64,000 nucleotides of DNA. Source: Caecitellus pseudoparvulus (Eukaryota; Bigyra: Bicosoecida). The translations under genes were made by a program, and so were the position numbers. The stretch covers positions 1 through 64,000 of the forward strand of contig CBFFRQ010000066.1 in the NCBI GenBank assembly GCA_965644315.1, given 5' to 3'. The notes below the pieces were generated by a model. The model saw only the letters and a program-made list of their open reading frames with translations, was not told the origin of the DNA and made no database searches. Shown one piece after another: positions 29,280 through 41,892 of the stretch (its first letter is position 1; each line of letters starts with the position of its first letter).

Positions 29280-29811
29280 ACTCGCCACCCGCTGCTCCGC
29301 TCATCCAGAGACGCCTTGGGCGAACTGAAGCAGATTCTGCACTAGACGCCCCCCCTTATTTCCAGCAAGCTGGGGGGCACTGCTGGGATGGGGGCCCACT
29401 TTGCCGAACGTGCAAGTCAACCCGACCAAGAGAGCAGTGGACGCAGAGTCCCCGGGACGTGTCTCTAACCTCCCCCTTGGACTCGAGATGGGGCCCACCC
29501 AGCAGCTAGCATGTGACGTGCACGTTTTTCTAGTTTGAAGGAATGAATCTATGCATGATTGCCCACAGCGTCCCCGCCCGGAATCTGCACGAACGCACGC
29601 ACGCCAAGCGGCGAGAAACCGGATTTCTCCTAGAAGCCGGGGAAAATCACTGCCGCCGGCAAATCCAACGTACACAACACATCGCAATACAAGCAGGGCA
29701 GTCCTTGGTGCCGTCAGACTAGCTGGCGCTGCCCCAAGGCGTTTGGTGCTGTAGAGTTGCATCGAGCAACGGCAGTTGGGGTGCGGACCAAATTCCGCTG
29801 CGCTTTCCTTC
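29280..29811. other. Intergenic region between the channel and TPR genes
   Basis: About 530 bp, clearly less GC-rich around 29510-29760. It should hold the channel 3' end and the promoter of the downstream gene. I see no gene and no RNA structure. Confidence 0.5.
29789..29798 (+). promoter_or_regulatory. CAAATTCCGC motif upstream of the TPR gene
   Basis: Single-base variant of CAATTTCCGC ending 13 bp before the ATG at 29812. Confidence 0.3.
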
Positions 29812-32800
29812 ATGCGCAAGCAATGGCTTGCGCTGGCCACAGCGGCCACGCTGGTGGTCGCAGGCACTGCGCCAGCGCTGGCATCAGTGTCTATCAGCCT
29901 GCCTCAAGACGCTGAGCTCATCCTGGGCCTGGTGGGGCACCCAGCAGGGGAAGTGGCCTTGCATCGCTTCCAGACTGGCCGCTTCACTGCCGCCATGGCG
30001 ACGCTGGGCGACGCGCTCAAGCAGAGCAGCAGCAACAACCAGTCCACCGATGAGGGGGACTTGGTGCTGTCACAAGTGCCTGCCCATCGAGCCTTTGGGC
30101 AGCACGGACTGGCTGCGCGCTGTGCCGAGGTGGCCCTGGCGGTGTACAAGTCGGCCAACGCCAGCATGGACCGGGTGCTGCTGGCTGAGTGGGCAGCGCT
30201 GTCGGCTATCATTGACGGGGGACACCTCGCCAAGGCGATTCAAAGCGCCTCCCACCTGCCCCTGCGCCACATGCAGTCGCCAGTGTGGCCCCTGTACACT
30301 GGGCGAGTGGCGGGGTTGCTGGCCGAGGTGGGCCAGTACGCCGCCAGCTTGGAGCTGTGGCGCCTGGTCCTGGCGCGCTCCGCCCTGCACGGCTCTGCGT
30401 ACACTGCCCAGACCCACCTGCCGCCCGAGGTGGCCCCCGCCCTGCACGCCACACAGGGGGGTGACCCCCAGCTCCCCCCCACGGGTGGCCTGCGCAAGAC
30501 CCGCCTGGCCATGCGGCGGCCCCTCAAGTTCTTCACGCGCCAGCCGGGCCTCCTGGACTGGCGCGCAGTGCACCGGGACCTGGCCCTCCTCCTGCAGGAG
30601 ATGGACCTTCGCCGCGCCAGTCGGGACCTGGCAGAGGAGGCCATGCGGGGCCTCCTGCCCGCAGGCGCGTCGGCTGGCTGGCCGGACGCCGTCGTGTGGA
30701 CGGAGAGCCTCATGACCCTGCTGGACGCGCAGACGGAGAGCGCTGTGGCAGGCGTCGCTGTGCTGGGCGTGCGCAAGGTGTGTGCGCTGCCTGCCCCGCC
30801 CAACCCCGCACACCCTCAACCCCGCCCACGCCACTTGCACAGATGAGTCGCATCACGTACACCGACACAGCGGGCCATGCTCGGGACGAAGCACAGGTAT
30901 CCTTTGTGCATGCCCAGCGGGAAGTGAGCCGTGGAGCGTACGCGGCGGCAGAGGGGCACCTGAAGGCTGTTCTGGCAGCTGACAGGGCACGGGTGGGGAA
31001 GGACCACCCCGCCCTCATCCGCACCTGGGTGGCCCTGGCGTACGTGCGCCTGGAACAGGGCATGGTGGAGGCGGCGGAGGAAGCCCTCACAGCCGGCTCC
31101 GCCATTCTGCACGCCCAGCACGCCCTCACCGCCGCTGCCGTGGACTCCCTGTACCTCCTCTACTACTCTGCTACGCTGGAGTGGTTCCAGGGTCGCCTGC
31201 TCTCAGCCATGGCCATGTACGCACAGGTGTTCCGAGAGGCCCGGCAGTCCCTGGGACACCACCACGCCCTCGTCGCCACGGCCGTGACGCAGTGGGCGTA
31301 CCTGTCTGAGGAGGTGTTGGTGCAGCGTCTGTTCGATCGGTGCATGGTGCCCGACTCCGCCCACGTGGACTGCGTGGGCTGCCTGCACTGCGAGGAAGAC
31401 AGCGACAGCTGCCCGTCCTGCTGTGCTGGCGGCGCAGATGACTTGCCGCCGCCGCCCCATGAAGGCGACCTGGACCCCTGTGAGGCAGACCTGCTGTACC
31501 TGGAGGCGGCTCGGCGTGCGCTGCCCATTCTGCAGCGGGCGCACGCACGGTGGCTGGCAGTGGAGGACTACAGGTTGAACCTGGACTACCAGTACTTGTC
31601 CAAGCGCCTGGCGCTGACGCAGTTCAAGGTGGACACGGCCGACTCTGCCTCCGCCATCGAGAGGGGTGTCCTAAGCGTGGTGATGATGGCTGACACGTCC
31701 CTGCGCAGGGGCAAGACGCTGTTCCACAGTGCCGTGGAGGCCATGCTTGTCGCGCGCACGTCCCTGCTGCAGTTCGACCACGCCCACGCATACGTCACTG
31801 CCGCCGAGCGCGTCGTGACCCGGGAGGTCCTGGCTGCGCTGAAGGAGGGCAGCGTCCACTTCGCGCCCCGGCCCCCAACAGCGGGCCCCCCGACCCCGCT
31901 GTTCATAGCGGGCGGCCGCAGTGACGAGGGCACACCGCCGGCCCAGCACACTGGCGCTGACGTCCTGACGGGGCAGGCCACCCTGCACGCCATGTCTGAG
32001 GCAGCTCGCACGGGCAAGTGGCGCTACGACGCACTGAGCCCCCTGCGCAGTGTCCTGCAGCATGCCTACCCCGGCCTGCGAGTGCTGAGCGCCACTCCCC
32101 TGGGGCACAGCGCCATCCCCACCAACGCATCCCTGTTCTGGGCCGGCTACGGCGCGGCGCAGGACCTGCTCCGGCAGCTACAGGCCCCTGCCGAGGCGTC
32201 TTCGCATGGCGCCGTCACGAGCCGAGCCGCCCTCCGCCGGCGCTGCGTCAAGGCTCGGCTGAGCGACGTCACATCCCTGCACCTGCAGGCGCAGATCCGG
32301 CGCGAGGCCCTGCGCAACCCCACGGGGCCCGTGTCCCAGGTCGTCCTGCAAGACATGCACCCCGTCCTGCGGCAGCAGGTGATGACGCAGCTGGGCGTGG
32401 CCAGCACGCCCCCAACGGGCCTGCTGGCCGGCATCCAGCAGTACTTTTCTGCCCACCCAGAGGCACCGCCGGCTGACAGAGGGCACGGCGTGCGGGCTGC
32501 GACAGAGCGCCTGCGCCACCTGCTGCGCGCTGAGCCACAGTCCGTGCTGGCAGCTCGCATGCTGCAAGATGCAGGGCACGCCATGCCTGCCGTGGTGGCG
32601 GCGCTGCGGCAAGTGGAGAGTGACCCACGGGAGTTCGGGCGCCTGCTGCAGCAGCTGGTGGTTCCGCCCGCCACGTCCGCCCCCGATGCTGAGCCGGGGG
32701 CGTCGGGCACCGGGCCTGCTGCCGAGGAGGAGGGAAGCGGCGGCGCAGCACCCCTGCCTCGCAAAGTCCAACGTCGGCGGCGGGTCAAGAAGGCCAGGGC

Positions 32801-32816
32801 CAAGGTGGCGGGGTGA
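29812..32816 (+). CDS. TPR-like repeat protein with N-terminal signal sequence
   Basis: Exons are 29812-30777 and 30843-32816 (phase 0; donor GTGTGT, acceptor TTGCACAG), giving 979 residues. MRKQWLALATAATLVVAGTAPALAS is a textbook signal peptide cleaved after ALA, so the protein probably enters the secretory pathway. Helical TPR-like pairs run through residues about 40-560: FQTGRFTAAMATLGDAL, EVGQYAASLELWRLVLA, AHVQ-type repeats including SRGAYAAAEGHLKAVLAA, and LAYVRLEQGMVEAAEEAL. A Cys-rich insert (VDCVGCLHCEEDSDSCPSCC, about residues 495-515) could bind metal or form disulfides. The C-terminus is basic (KVQRRRRVKKARAK). The basic end sits oddly with a secreted protein. No named family recognised; no enzyme motif seen. 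Confidence 0.75.
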
Positions 32817-32893
32817 GGCGGCCCACGAAACAGCAAAGCATCGTACACTGCACGTGTGCACGTGCAGGGAGGAATGCATTGCGCTGCATGCGC

Positions 32894-33791
32894 TCAGCGG
32901 GCGTTGCTGTCGGCACTTGGTGCAGCACCTGTCATGAGAAACGCCAAGGCTTTCGTGGTGCTGGTGGCACGCCACCGACGGGCCAGCATGATGGTCAGCG
33001 CAGCTGTACCGAGGGCGACAGCGACTTCCCCTGCGGTGAGCGCCGTGTCCACGCGCTCCAGCGTCGCCGCGGCGCTGACCAGCTTCCACCGAGCCAGCTC
33101 CCTGAACTCCTGCGGAGACAAGTCCCCGGACTTGCTCAAGTCCACCCGGGCCAGCCATGCGCGGGTCTCGGCGGCCGTCACCAGCTTTGCTTTCTTCTTC
33201 AGATCCTTGTCTGAGGCTGCCTTCGTCACCTCCCCGCCAAAGACGTGCAGCAACATCTGCAACGCGTGGGATGCCACGCTGTGCCGTTGCAGCAGCGACG
33301 GCCGACGAAAGCACTGCAAGCACGCACCTGGGCACCGTGAAGGTCATCGAAGTATGCCAGCGCCTCGGGCAACTCCTTTGCGTCAATGGCGCCGTTGCCG
33401 TCCTTGTCGAAGCGACTGAAAGCTGCCTTGGTGTCCTCTGCAAATTCCGCACTGTCCAGCACGCCCTGCAGCCGGGCCTGTGTCTCGGGCTTCAGAGCTT
33501 TCAAGGTGGCTGTCCACTCGCCCTTGGCGCCCCTGGGTCGCACGGTAGGCTCCTCCAACGCTGTGCTGGTGGATGCCTGGCAGTGTGCCCTGTGCAGCAG
33601 CAAAAGGCGCGCAGCTGGTGGTGGCACCACACCAAATTCGGCACTCTCTCAGCCACTGAGGCGCGTGCGCAGGCACAGCACGTGGCACGTGCAGTCTATG
33701 GTCCGCCCAATACGCACGGGAAGCTGCTGGCGAGCATCGCTGCGGCAGGCACTGCCAGGCCACTCCAGCCGGCGAGGAGGCGAGCTGCCAT
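32894..33791 (-). CDS. EF-hand protein with C-terminal hydrophobic segment
   Basis: Exons on the minus strand are 33791-33718, 33589-33328 and 33256-32894 (donors GTGCGT; acceptors GCACAG and TTGCAG), giving 232 residues. The N-terminus (MAARLLAGWSGLAVPAAAM) could be a signal or organelle-targeting sequence. EF-hand 1 has a complete calcium loop, DKDGNGAIDAKE. EF-hand 2 has the loop DLSKSGDLSPQE, with Ser at positions 3, 5 and 9 and an acid at 1, 7 and 12, so it is plausible but weaker. Near the C-terminus VALGTAALTIMLARRW may be a membrane anchor. It would therefore be a membrane-tethered calcium sensor, by inference. Its start lies 150 bp downstream of the CC2D2A stop, on the same strand. 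The first exon is the least certain. Confidence 0.7.
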
Positions 33792-33941
33792 GTGTGGTGT
33801 GTTGATCACGGGTAGGCAAATCGCATCACTGCGTCGCAGAGGCAGTACGGTGCCTTGCTTGGCGTGAAAGGTTACAATTTTGGAGGCGTGCATTGGCGCT
33901 GTGCACCAGGAACCCCCCCCCCCATTCTCCTCTTTCACCGA

Positions 33942-36900
33942 CTATTTGGGCCGCACAGCCAGCAGGTACAGCCACACCGCCATGACGTAGTTGGCATACG
34001 CCACCACCCGGCACTCCACGGCGAACTCCACGCCCTCCACCTCCGTGTCGTGCAGCCCCGACGCCTTGACCACCGACACGATCTCAGCCAGGTCCCGGAA
34101 CGGCACGCACAGCGGGAACCCCGTGATCTCGTGCCTGGACAGCGTGGAGGACAGCTGCCCGGCGTGCTCCACAATGGTGCGGGCCACTGTGCCGGCGCCG
34201 CGCCCGCCGTCTCCCACGCCCAGCGGCACACCCTGCAGCAGAGCCAGGTCCTCCAGGCTGCCCAGCAAGTCGTGCAGCTTGTCTGTGAACTTGAACGTAA
34301 GGCGGGTCGTGAGTTTTTCTGCCGTGCGCCAGGACTGGAACTCCCGCTGCAGGCGCTCGGCGATGTCGTCCTGCAGCTGCTCCACAAAGGCGGGGTTGGG
34401 GCGCGTGTACACGATGGGTTCCTGCACTGTGGGCGGCAGCGGCATGTCCGAGCCGGCCGGCCACAGCGGCACCCAATCCCGCGTCGCGCTGACGTCCCAC
34501 CGCATCTTCCACGGCTCCCCATCCCGCTGCACGTTGGCCCACAGGTTGGTGTCGGAGGCCACCATGCCAACACAGTCCAAGGGGCAGGCTGAGTCCGTGC
34601 TCAGGTACGTCCGCCCCGAGCAGGGGTTGATGAGGATAGTCTGGTTGGAGCGTGGGAAGTACCGCGCCACCCACGCCGTGTCCCCCACGTTCTTGGCGTG
34701 CCCCAGCAGCAGGTAGTCGCGCCAGGCGCCTGACCCGCCGTTCTCGGGCTGGTTCAGCCACAGGAGGTAGTTCAGCAGCAGCAGCGCGTGCTCCTCGAAG
34801 TCCCCTGCGCCCATGTCCAGCGCCTGCGCACACGTGGCCCAAATGTCCGCGTGCCGTCCGAACACGTCGATGTCAGACAGGAAGGGCACCAAGGACACGA
34901 AGCGCACGACTTCCTCCGCCGTTTCCATGGGTGGCCCCACCAGCAGCTCCTCCCCCAGCTCCCCAACCTGCCCCGCGGGGGCTGCACCCGACGCAGCCGT
35001 GAAGCGGCCTGACGCCCCGCCGCTGCGCCAGTCATCCTCAGACTCGGCTGAACCCGTGCGTGTGAGGCCGCCCTCCTCCAGGGTGTGGGCCGTGTCTGGG
35101 TGGGGCGGCGGCTGCAGTGGCGTGATGTACTGCGTGATGAGGCGGGGCTGCTTCTCGATGTCTTCCACGACACTCTGCACGTGGCGCCCAGTGCGGGTGG
35201 CGAGCTTGACGGCCCACGAGTACGCCTCAGACAGCACGCGCTTGTAGTCGCTGTCTGAGAGGACAGAGGGTGTTGTGGACAGGGGCGCAGGGGCGGCGCC
35301 TGCACCGCCCTCCCCACCACTACCCGCCCCGCTGTCCTCAGCCCCCCCCCCACCGCCAGATGGGGAGGCTGTAGCTGTGCGGGAGGGGGAGGGGCCCAAC
35401 GCCAGGGCGGGACCAGCAATGGCGGCGTGCTGCCGCCGCACCCTGGCCCGTCGATTGGCCCGTTGCAAGGCGTTGAACCAGGAGGACCCAAACAGGTCAT
35501 CGATGGCAGAGTCCATGGGGGGGGGTCCGGGCAATGGGGGGTCCACGGAGATGGCGCAGAACACCTGAGCAGCCTTCGCGTTGGTCTCAGCCGCCAGCAG
35601 CAGGCCCCGGGAGTCAGGCAGATCGTTGGCCACAGCGGCCGCGCGGGACTCCCCCACCACCGCCCCCGCCCCACGCGGCGCATACCCGAACAGCACCCCG
35701 GGCAGGGCCAGGCGCAAGTGCGCCTCCACCTTGCCTGCCGCGTACAGCGCGTCAAAGGGGATGGACAGGTTGCCCAGGAAGCGCTTCTCGCGCACAGTCT
35801 TGGTGGTGGAGCGTGCCCGGCGGCTGGCGGCGGACTCCACCACCACCTCGTCGAACAGGGCGATGTTCAGGGGGTCTGCCACCCCCGCCAGCACCGTCGG
35901 CGTGACGGTGTCCCCAGGAATGTTCAGTGGCAGCTCCAGCACCTGGTTCCACGTGGGCGTGGGGCCCACCGCGCCCAGGGAGGTCACTTCTGCCCCGCCA
36001 AAGCTGGCCACGGCGACACACCGCACCTGCACGTCGTCCGCGCCACCTGACCACACCTCTGACGCCTCGTTGAAAGCTGCCCAAGTACTGCCATTGGCCG
36101 GGCCGTGGTGTGGCCGGGCCATCTCCTGCAAGTCCTCCTCGTCTGTCCCTGGCCCTCCGGGCAGGGTGTGCTGGCGCACGGGGGGCATGCCACCAGGGGA
36201 CCCGGGGAAGCCCCCCCCTCCACCCCCTCCCAGCCCAGCCCCCCGCCCCGTGGCACTGCGCCGCATGCTCTGCTCCGAGGACAGCGTGTCCCCCAGCGCG
36301 CCCAGCGCCTGCAGGGTGGACCGGTGGGGCATGTTCAGGGCACGCACCAGGTGGATCTTGATCTTGTACTTTGTGGCGGCGGAGTCCACGTCGGCCGTGC
36401 CCCGGATGGCATCCGCCGACAAGCTGGCGGCGGCTGACGGGGCCCGGGAGCTGTTGGGGTGCAGGCTGCGCTTGGGCTTGAAGATGTCCCCCAGCGCAGA
36501 CAGATCCAGCGCCCCCAGCGTGGGCAGGCGCACATCCCGCACGAGGCGGCTGAGCTCCGTGCCGCCGCCCTCGTACTTGGCCTTGCCACTGGGCGTGGCT
36601 TTGATGCGGGAGAGGTAGTTGTGCGCCCTGGCCTTGGCGCGTGCCGCCATGAGCGCAGAGACGCTGTTCTGCCCCTCCCCGAAGGCGAACCCCAGTGCCT
36701 CCGCGCCGGAGCGCTTCTTGGGCGGCTTGAACCCGCCAGCTGCCTCCAGCGCCAGCAGGCGCTTCAGGGCGGCGTGCTCGTTGATCTCAGCGCTGGTGAG
36801 GGGGATGGGCGCGTCCCACTCCCGCCGGAAGGCGTCTGGGTTCGTCGCACGCAGGCGCAGGAGGCGGTGCCGCAGGCCGCCCCCCGTCACCACCATACCC

Positions 36901-39900
36901 CCGGCACGCCCCACCGCCCCGAGCGAGCCGCCCCCCACCGCCTCGGGCAACGACAGGCCTGTACCTGCCGCCAGGGCCGGCGCCAGGAACGCCACTGCGT
37001 GCTGCAGGGCCGCCTCACGGAAGGGCATGAGGGGGCCAGTGGGGCCCCAGATCTCGCCCCGCTTGCCCAGCCCCCCGCTGTCCGGGCCCGCCCCGCCACT
37101 GGCCCCACCGGGTCCGCCCTCTGTCCCCGCCTCGGTCGTGCCATCCTGCAGGAGGGCCAGGGTGCTCTTGCGGGGGTCGTTGGGGTCGGGGATGTGCATG
37201 ACACCCCCCCGCGTGCGGCGACCGGGGGTGGCTGGCTGCCCTGTCCCCCCCTCCTGCGCCTCGGCTGCCCGGCGGGCCGGCGTGTCCCACGTCACCCCCC
37301 CTGGCGCGAAGGCGTTGGGGTCCGCCGCCCATGGCCCCACCAGCAGCTTGTGATTGACGCCGCCCACCGGCACAGGCTGCACGAGCAGGTGCTGGGAGGG
37401 CGCCAGGGCGGAGTTGAAGTGCAGGCGGCCCTTCTTGCCTTCCCACGGCTGGGCGACACCCGTGACCGTAATACGCCCCGTGCTGGAGAAGTCGATGCGC
37501 ACGGGGCGCGGCGGCATGGTGCCCGGCGCCCACTCCAAGTGCACCGCGATGACTCCACGATACCGCCTGTCCACGTACGTCGGCTCAGAGGGCGCGGGGG
37601 CTGGGAGGGGTGTGGAGCCGCCCTCCGCCTCCCCTCGCGGTGGACGGGTGGGGGGCAGCACGCCCTGCCACGCGACGCCCCGCGCCACACGCCCCTCCTC
37701 GTGCCGCACCAACTCCTTGTTGCAGGCGAATTCAAAGGTGCCCCGCACCGGCGGCACGCCCTGTGTCGGGGCGCCATCCTCCGTGTCCGCGCCGGGCAGC
37801 GGCACCAGCACCGTGGACAACTTGGTGTCGAACCAGGGCCCCCCCGCCATGTCTCCGCCCCGCTGCCAGATCTCCACCTCCAGCGTGGACGGGCGCATGT
37901 ACGGCTGCAGCACCAGGTCCTGCCCCACCTCCGCCACGAAGCCCGGCGTGCGCAGGGACACCGCCCGCGACTCGGCAGCCGACGTGCTGACCAGGAGCCC
38001 CCCCCCTCGCTGGTCCGTCAGCAGCTTGCCGTTCACGAGGACCCGTGTGTAGATGCGGGTGCGCGCGGCGGCGAGGCGGCGGGCAGCCTCGCCAGGCGGA
38101 CACGCCGTGTCCGGCGTCAGGATGGTCTCATCCCGGCCCAGCTGCAGGGCGTAGTCCTTGCCATCCCCCCCAATGCCGCCCGCCTCCACCGTGCCCAGTG
38201 CAGAGCCGTCCGCCACACGGCCCAGGCGCAGCAGCAGTTCCTCCCCTGCCCGCACCAGTGCCGCGACGTTGGGGTACAGGTTCCAGTGGGCGGCGGGAGG
38301 GGGCAGAGGGGGGGGCTCATCCCCCCCTTGCCACTCCTCACCCCCCTCTGCGCGCTGCCGCTCCCACGCCCGCTCGTGGTGTGCTTCCGCGTTGGCGCGT
38401 GCCGCCACCGCTGCCGGGTTCACGAACCGCGTCTTCAGGCGCTCCAGCAACACCTCCAGCGCAGGCAGCACGCCACGTGGGGTCGTGCCTGCCGCAGAGC
38501 GGGAGCCCTCGGACCGACCCCCCACCCGGTTGATCTGCAGGTACACCGGCGTGCGGACGACCTTGTCCCTGCGCCGCACCTCCTTCATGGCGCGCCAGGT
38601 GCCGTACAGGCCCGTGGCCATACGCCCCAGGTGCACCCACTCCTCCTGCCGTGTGGACAGCGCCCGCACGGCATCCTGCGCCCGCAGCAGCAGGGACATG
38701 TCGTCGTCCTCCCCGAACACCGCTGCTGAGGACACCTGCGGCACAGGTGCGCCCATGCGCGCTGCAGCACGACTGAGACCCCGTCCCCCCACCTCCTCCG
38801 CCAAGATGTCTCCCGCAGGCACCTCACGGCCGGCAGCGTCCAGGAACCGGTCCAACGGCAGCACCGCTGCTAGGCGTGCATCGCAGTGGGCGATGACATC
38901 TTCCTGCACCCGCCGAGCGTACTCTGCGTGGTCCGCTCGCAGCTTGGCTGCCAGCCAGTCCTCCTCACTGGCCAGGGCGTGGTCGTCGAACACCACCCGA
39001 TCAATGTGCACGTGCAGGCGGGAGCGGGTGCCGGACAGCAGGGCAGCGGCTGCCTCCGCGGCGGCGGCGTCGCCCCTGCCCTCCTTGCGCAGCTTGGCTG
39101 CAGCGGCGGCCGCTGCCGCCTGGGCCGTGACGTCCCCTGCGTCGCCTACGAAGGGGCGCTGGCGGTGTGTGGCCACCTCCTCCCGCGCACCGCCTTGGCC
39201 CTCCACGGCAGACTCCAGGATGACGTCCCCACTCTCATCTGCGGTGTGCGTGGCGCCCAGGCGGCGGGACCGGGGCACGTGTAGGGAGATGGAGCCGACC
39301 TTGAGCACGGGGGGGATGTTGTGGGGCGTGGCGATGGCGCTGGCCCCCGCTGACACCTGCGTGTTGACGTCGCCCGACCCCCCCACCACCACCGGCACAT
39401 CCACTGGCCCCACATGCGGCGGCAGCCACACCGTGCTGGTGGCGCCCCGGGCGGGGTACTCCCGTGTCGACCCCCCCCACACCACCCACCCCTGATCGTT
39501 GGCGGCCTGCACCCCCGCCAGCAGCGCCTTGGACACACCCCTCTCGTGTGCCCGGGCCAGGCGCAGTGCCCGGCGCACATCTGCATCCCACGTGGACGTG
39601 CCCTGTGCCGTGTACAGGCCGTCGGCGGCATCCACAGTGCCCCGGGCCAGGCCCGTCTCGCCAGCAGGCATCGACGCACCCGCTGACCAGTGGGAGCCGC
39701 CCTGAGCACTCAAGTACACTGCGTCCTTCCCCGTCACGTGGCGCAGGATGTACCGTGCCGTGGACGCGACACGGAGAGGTTCATCCCCCACCAGGGAGGG
39801 CGGCTCCCACCAGAACCGGAAGTCACCCATGTCCCCCCGCACCGCGCCAAAGCGGTGCACATTGCCCCGCGATAGCACCTCCACCACCGGCCACAGGGGG

Positions 39901-40584
39901 TACGCCGATGGTGCTCGCGGCAGGTGGGCCGTTTCTGCTGCCCGTAGCCACGGCGCGTCATAGTCTGGCAGCAGGCGGGTGTAGGCGGTGCCCAGAGGGG
40001 TCTGCGCCGGCCGCACCCGCTCGTAGTACAGCAGGCCACGGGAGGCACTGGAGCCTGCCGCCCCTGCAGCGACCAGTGCGCGCCGAGTCTTGACTTGCTG
40101 CGCGAACGCCTCGGCAACCTCCGCATCCCCCGTGCTCTCCGCGTCGTCCTCGGGCAAGCGCTGCACAGCCACAGACGGGACGGCCTCGTCATCCTTGGTC
40201 TCCCCTGTGCCGCCCACGATGGGGGCAGGGCGCCGGCGCCCCCTCTCCAGGTCCTCCCCCTCCTCGCCGCCGTCGCCCCGGCGCCTCGCCGCCGCTCCCA
40301 ACGGTGGACGCCCACCACCACCACCACCACCACTGCTGCTGCCGCGGCCGCGCCAGGACGGCTCGCGGCCAGGCTGGCGCACGCTGCCCTCTCTTCGAGC
40401 ACCGGGCTTGGCCTCTCGTGTTGTGCCGCGGTTTCCCCGCCCTCGCACAGGCTCTGCGACGTGTGGCGGTGCGAGCGTGCTGCGGGGGCTGGCCTGCCGT
40501 TGGCAGCGGCACACGCTGGGATGGCTCAGACGCGCACAGCCAGGCGAACTGACCAAGTGGCTGTCTTCTGGAAGGTGCTGACAT
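33942..40584 (-). CDS. CC2D2A: CC2D2A, ciliary transition-zone protein (MKS module)
   Basis: CC2D2A is a core protein of the ciliary transition zone and is needed for the gate that sorts ciliary membrane proteins. One giant exon of about 6.5 kb is open from near 40556. Its first real ATG is best supplied by a short upstream exon (MSAPSRRQPL at 40584, donor GTCAGT, rejoining at the GTCGCAG near 40460), for a protein of roughly 2180 residues. In order: a basic low-complexity N-terminus, a conserved LLYYERVRPA region, a CC2D2A N-type region (HIDRVVFDDHALASEEDW), a split C2 domain near 36380-35600 (KIKIHLVRALNMP through VVVESAASRRARSTT), and a C-terminal transglutaminase-like domain. The last contains FVSLVPFLSDIDVF, then DFEEHALLLLNYLLWL, then NPCSGRTYLSTDSACPLDCVG, diagnostic for CC2D2A. 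The almost intronless state is unusual for so long a gene. Confidence 0.9.
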
Positions 40585-41046
40585 GGTGCACTTTGCTTTC
40601 AACGCAGGCCCTCAGGCAGCCCTTCCCTCACGTGTCGGATTGCTGGCAGGCGAGGCTGTTGAGGCGAAACGCCCGTCCAACGCCAATGCACGGGAGGCAT
40701 CAAGCGTGCCTCGCAGCGGCACAGAGCAAGCCGGGAGGGTGAAACTGCGGGCATGCAGCACATGCCACACTTGGTACGCAGATGTTTTGTCCGGGACGCG
40801 TACTGAGAGGAGCAGAGCCCTGGACCGGGCACACCGTCGCTCGCCTGCCTCACCCTCAGTTTTGCCCCCGCTGGCATGCGCACTGCGTCCCCCCCCCCCG
40901 CACCGCGCACGCGAAACTCGGTGCCGCTACACACAAACTCAGTCCCCTCATCGTTCCCCCTTTGTCTAGCTGCTTGTGTAAAGCGCCAACACCACCCTCG
41001 CCCCTCGCGCCTCCGTTGGGAGACAAGTACTCTCCTGAACGCCACG
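40585..41046. promoter_or_regulatory. Divergent 5' region, CC2D2A / NTF2-like gene
   Basis: About 460 bp between divergent starts, with no convincing frame. It should hold both promoters. I see no defined element. Confidence 0.4.
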
Positions 41047-41892
41047 ATGCAGGTCATGCGCAGGGCGGCAGCGTCCTCCCTGCCCTTGCTGGCTGCAGCA
41101 GGAGGCGGGTGTGCGTACCTGGTGCAAGCCCCCATCCGTGCTGAAGATGTGGGGCCCGCGCCGCCCCCATCCGCCACGCCCGTTGAGCCAGTATTTCTCA
41201 AGCGGGAGTTTCAGGGACCAAATTCCGGCGTCAATCAAGATGCCCTGGACCACGTCGTGGGCCGCACCCTGGAGATGTACGACTGCAAGATGACCAAGCA
41301 GAGCCTGGACATTGTAGCAGAGGACTGCATCTTTGAAGACGTCTTCATGCGCCTGCCAGGCGTGCACATGGTCAAGGCTGGCTTTGACGGCATGCGGCGC
41401 GCCTTTGACGCCGAGCGCAAGGCCGTCATGGTGGACCTGCACACCTACCCGCCGGACTCCTGTCTCTTCGTGCACTCAGATGTGCCGGGCTCCGCCCAGA
41501 CGGACGCGGCTCCGGCAGGTGCTGGCGCTGGGGCGGACGCCACGTCAGCGCCCGAGCCCCGCCACGTGCCCGGCCCCGCGCCCATCCACGCTACAGACAG
41601 GGCAGTGGTCATGCGCCTGACATACACCTACACCATTCTGGGCATGGACGTGCCCTATGACACTGTCGTCAGGCTGTACATCAGGGATGTGGGGGTGGAC
41701 CCCGAGGGACCAGGGGACACTGAGGCGACGCCGCCACACCTGCGCTGGCGCGTGGTAAGGTGGGAGGACATGCTGTGGGGGGCGGAGTTGTTGTCCTGGA
41801 AGAACGGCGGGCTGGCTGGTGGCGCGTTTGCCTTCACTCGGCGGCTGAACGGCGCCATTTACTACGTCCTGCACACGGTGTTTTGCGGGTGA
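41047..41892 (+). CDS. NTF2/SnoaL-like fold protein, organelle-targeted
   Basis: Single exon, 281 residues. The first 35 residues (MQVMRRAAASSLPLLAAAGGG) are basic, Ala/Ser/Leu-rich and free of acids, like a mitochondrial presequence. The body reads as an NTF2-like cone fold: a helical start (LDHVVGRTLEMYDC), SLDIVAEDCIFEDVFMRLPGVH, then FDGMRRAFDAERKAVMVDL, and two late strands (VMRLTYTYTILGMDVPYDTVVRLYI, then LRWRVVRWEDMLWG). An Ala/Pro-rich linker of about 35 residues interrupts the fold. NTF2-like proteins range from enzymes to ligand binders, and no catalytic set is obvious. Fold assignment is by pattern only. Confidence 0.65.
   Translation: MQVMRRAAASSLPLLAAAGGGCAYLVQAPIRAEDVGPAPPPSATPVEPVFLKREFQGPNSGVNQDALDHVVGRTLEMYDCKMTKQSLDIVAEDCIFEDVFMRLPGVHMVKAGFDGMRRAFDAERKAVMVDLHTYPPDSCLFVHSDVPGSAQTDAAPAGAGAGADATSAPEPRHVPGPAPIHATDRAVVMRLTYTYTILGMDVPYDTVVRLYIRDVGVDPEGPGDTEATPPHLRWRVVRWEDMLWGAELLSWKNGGLAGGAFAFTRRLNGAIYYVLHTVFCG

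Noticed and set aside
36459-38729. 756-residue plus-strand frame
   Set aside because: It is antisense to CC2D2A. GC-rich coding DNA often leaves long stop-free antisense frames. It is His/Arg/Gln-rich without any domain, while the minus strand gives a recognisable protein.
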